DNA of 44,922 nt from NCBI GenBank assembly GCA_038745855.1, contig JBCDLC010000026.1:1-44922 (forward strand), given 5' to 3'. The notes below the pieces were generated by a model. It saw nothing but the letters and a program-made list of their open reading frames with translations, was not told the DNA's origin and searched no databases. Position 1 is the stretch's first letter. The number at the start of each line of letters is the position of its first letter. Source of the stretch: UBA5336 sp038745855. Its GTDB lineage: Bacteria; Pseudomonadota; Alphaproteobacteria; Caulobacterales; Hyphomonadaceae. This document shows positions 43,908-44,922 of this stretch, piece after piece. The position numbers and the translations under genes were made by a program.

Positions 43908-44275
43908 GCAATCGAGGCGGACATCTCGCTGCCAGCGCGACGGGTGACCCGTACGCCGGAGCAGATCATCGAGTGGCGCGGCGGGCCTCTGAACTTTCGA
44001 GTCGACAACGGCGCCGAATATTTTGGTGCAGCCCTCCAGACATGGGCGCAAAAGCGAGAGATCGGCATCTGCTACATCCGACCCGGCAAGCCCGAGCAGA
44101 ACGCCTATGTCGAGCGTTTCAACCGGACCGTCCGCACCGACTGGGTCGGAAAGTGTTACTTAAGCCAATTTGAGGAGGCGCAAGACCACGCCAAACGGTG
44201 GCTATCGTCCTAACACGATAAACGGCCGAACAAGGCGATCGGCGGGATCACACCCGCCATTGCAGTGAACCAAGC
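43908..44275 (+). pseudogene. IS3-family transposase remnant
   Basis: Only the C-terminal part of an IS3-family OrfB integrase is left: DISLPARRVTRTPEQIIEW, RVDNGAEYF, and the rve motif PGKPEQNAYVERFNRTVR. A TAA at 44211-44213 replaces the usual SYNH segment, yet the same frame goes on with HDKRPNKAIGGITPA. The 5' half and OrfA are missing. The sequence to about 44320 looks like the trailing end of the insertion sequence. The remnant lies just inside the right end of the island. Confidence 0.82.
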
Positions 44276-44460
44276 CGCATCAAGTCCAGTTACTAACCCG
44301 CCGAAAAATGGGAGATTACAGTCCTGCTCACGACCGGTTTCGGTCAAACACAGTCGATTGCTAACTCGTTCGGCACTTGCAGTATTGCCTTTATGAATGA
44401 TCGCTCGGGGTGGACAGGAGAGCGCATTTGATGTGCCCACCAAAAAAATGACGCCAGCGT

Positions 44461-44494
44461 CATGGTAACCGCCGCGTGGTAACCGTGGTAACTT
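44461..44494 (+). promoter_or_regulatory. right cluster of integrase arm-type sites
   Basis: CATGGTAACCG (44461-44471), CGTGGTAACCG (44475-44485) and CGTGGTAACTT (44484-44494) are in the same orientation as the left cluster. They lie about 100 bases from the right attachment repeat. Confidence 0.6.
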
Positions 44495-44597
44495 TTTGCT
44501 GGAATTGAATGAAACGGGCTTGAACGTGATTCACCCAAGGTGTTAAAAAGAAACAGGTTTTTGAAACGCCATGGAACGCGATTGACCCCAATAATTG

Positions 44598-44645
44598 GAT
44601 TCCTAATCTGTAGGTCACAGGTTCGAATCCTGTCGGGATCGCCAT
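44598..44645 (+). repeat. attR, 48-bp direct repeat of the tRNA-Arg 3' end
   Basis: Identical to 20151-20198. Only the 3' part of the tRNA is present here, so it is not a functional tRNA gene. It marks the right edge of the island. Confidence 0.95.
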
Positions 44646-44680
44646 CCAAATGGGTGCCCACCGGGCGGATTGCCTGGCCC

Positions 44681-44701
44681 GAGACCCGTCAGGTCTCTTT
44701 T
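44681..44701 (+). terminator. intrinsic terminator, probably the original one of tRNA-Arg
   Basis: GAGACC (44681-44686) and GGTCTC (44692-44697) form a perfect 6-bp stem with a 5-base loop followed by TTTT. It lies 36 bases after the right copy of the tRNA end, so before integration it would have followed the tRNA gene. Confidence 0.7.
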
Positions 44702-44794
44702 GCCCCCATCGAAACTTATCCCCCAAAAAAACCGGACAACCCGTTGTAATCATTGAATACCCGGAAAACTTAGCCTCCCCCTCCGCGGCGGTGG

Positions 44795-44800
44795 TATACT
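44795..44800 (+). promoter_or_regulatory. candidate -10 box of the last gene
   Basis: TATACT preceded by GG lies only 9 bases before the ATG at 44810. If used, the transcript would be nearly leaderless. No clear -35 box. Confidence 0.35.
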
Positions 44801-44809
44801 CCCGGTCAA

Positions 44810-44922
44810 ATGATCACTGAACCGATGTTCCTCCGGCACAAGGATGCCGTATGGCCAATTTTCTGGCCGTACTTCCTGTGGGCGATTGCGCGCTTCAACC
44901 GCGTCGTCGCAAGCCTCAACGC
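44810..44922 (+). CDS. partial hypothetical protein, possibly membrane-associated
   Basis: An open frame from ATG 44810 runs off the right edge (37 complete codons). It contains an aromatic, hydrophobic stretch (VWPIFWPYFLWAIARF). Too short to assign. It belongs to the chromosome beyond the island. Confidence 0.45.
   Translation, partial: MITEPMFLRHKDAVWPIFWPYFLWAIARFNRVVASLN

Larger units (their letters stand above)
20151..44645. mobile_element. tRNA-Arg integrated mobilizable genomic island
   Basis: A 24.5-kb element lies between two copies of the tRNA-Arg 3' end. It has a tyrosine integrase adjacent to the tRNA, AlpA, a relaxase with an accessory DNA-binding protein, and a DUF433/DUF5615 pair. 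Its cargo is a decayed nuclease/ATPase cassette and a TIR-kinase-phosphatase-FHA locus. No type IV secretion or coupling protein genes are seen, so transfer would need a helper element. Confidence 0.92.

Noticed and set aside
44598..44645. Second tRNA gene
   Set aside because: Only the anticodon-stem-to-CCA part is present; the 5' half is absent, as expected for an attachment site.

Overview
The window looks like an alphaproteobacterial chromosome segment. The sequence is GC-rich and the genes are tightly packed, often with ATGA-type overlaps. The gene content (alanine racemase next to an Mla-type ABC pair, MgtE, a hybrid histidine kinase, EVE and DUF2147 proteins) and the mobilisation genes fit this class. 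A marine Hyphomonadaceae- or Parvularculaceae-like host is my guess from overall flavour only; no rRNA or other phylogenetic marker is present.

Bases 1 to about 20,120 are ordinary core chromosome. In order they hold: a partial small membrane protein; an S41 peptidase with a MarR regulator that probably controls it; alr-mlaE-mlaF; TetR and a PlsC-like acyltransferase; an alpha/beta-hydrolase lipoprotein; a patatin-like phospholipase with a cyclic-nucleotide-type domain; a hybrid histidine kinase; DUF2147; a dienoyl-CoA-reductase-like SDR; a compact PIN remnant; a lipocalin lipoprotein; MgtE; a GH24 lysozyme with a membrane tail; a PstS-like binding protein; an EVE-domain protein; and an SNase-like lipoprotein. 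Base 20,121 starts tRNA-Arg(CCT).

Bases 20,151 to 44,645 are a 24.5-kb integrated element. It is bounded by a perfect 48-bp direct repeat of the tRNA-Arg 3' end. Clusters of a GTGGTAACC motif lie just inside both ends and are the likely arm sites of the tyrosine integrase. The left third is a mobilisation and maintenance module: integrase, AlpA, a long nested inverted repeat, a ribbon-helix-helix accessory protein, a DUF433/DUF5615 pair, a DUF3363 relaxase and a DUF2840-like remnant. No conjugation secretion genes are present, so it resembles a mobilizable rather than a self-transmissible element. The middle carries a DUF559 nuclease, a winged-helix protein and a large two-ATPase HerA-like protein. 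The last two are broken by in-frame stops and frameshifts.

Bases 30,873 to 43,608 hold the most interesting part: a 12-gene set that reads as one phospho-signalling system. One strand has TIR-Sel1, Ser/Thr kinase-Sel1 and a transmembrane Ser/Thr kinase. The opposite strand has a PP2C phosphatase, three FHA proteins and a membrane sensor that joins a protease-like periplasmic domain and coiled coil to a cytoplasmic FHA domain. Divergent from these are a lipoprotein, a secreted trypsin-like protease and a secreted polyproline protein. A membrane-bound TIR-DUF805 protein closes the set. Kinases, phosphatase and FHA readers recall the threonine-phosphorylation switch of type VI secretion, but no secretion genes are present. 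Here the likely outputs are two TIR proteins, one soluble and one membrane-bound. I infer an envelope-damage or phage-sensing system with a TIR effector; this is not demonstrated. An IS3-family transposase remnant separates it from the right attachment site. After that come a terminator, probably the original one of the tRNA gene, and the start of another chromosomal gene.
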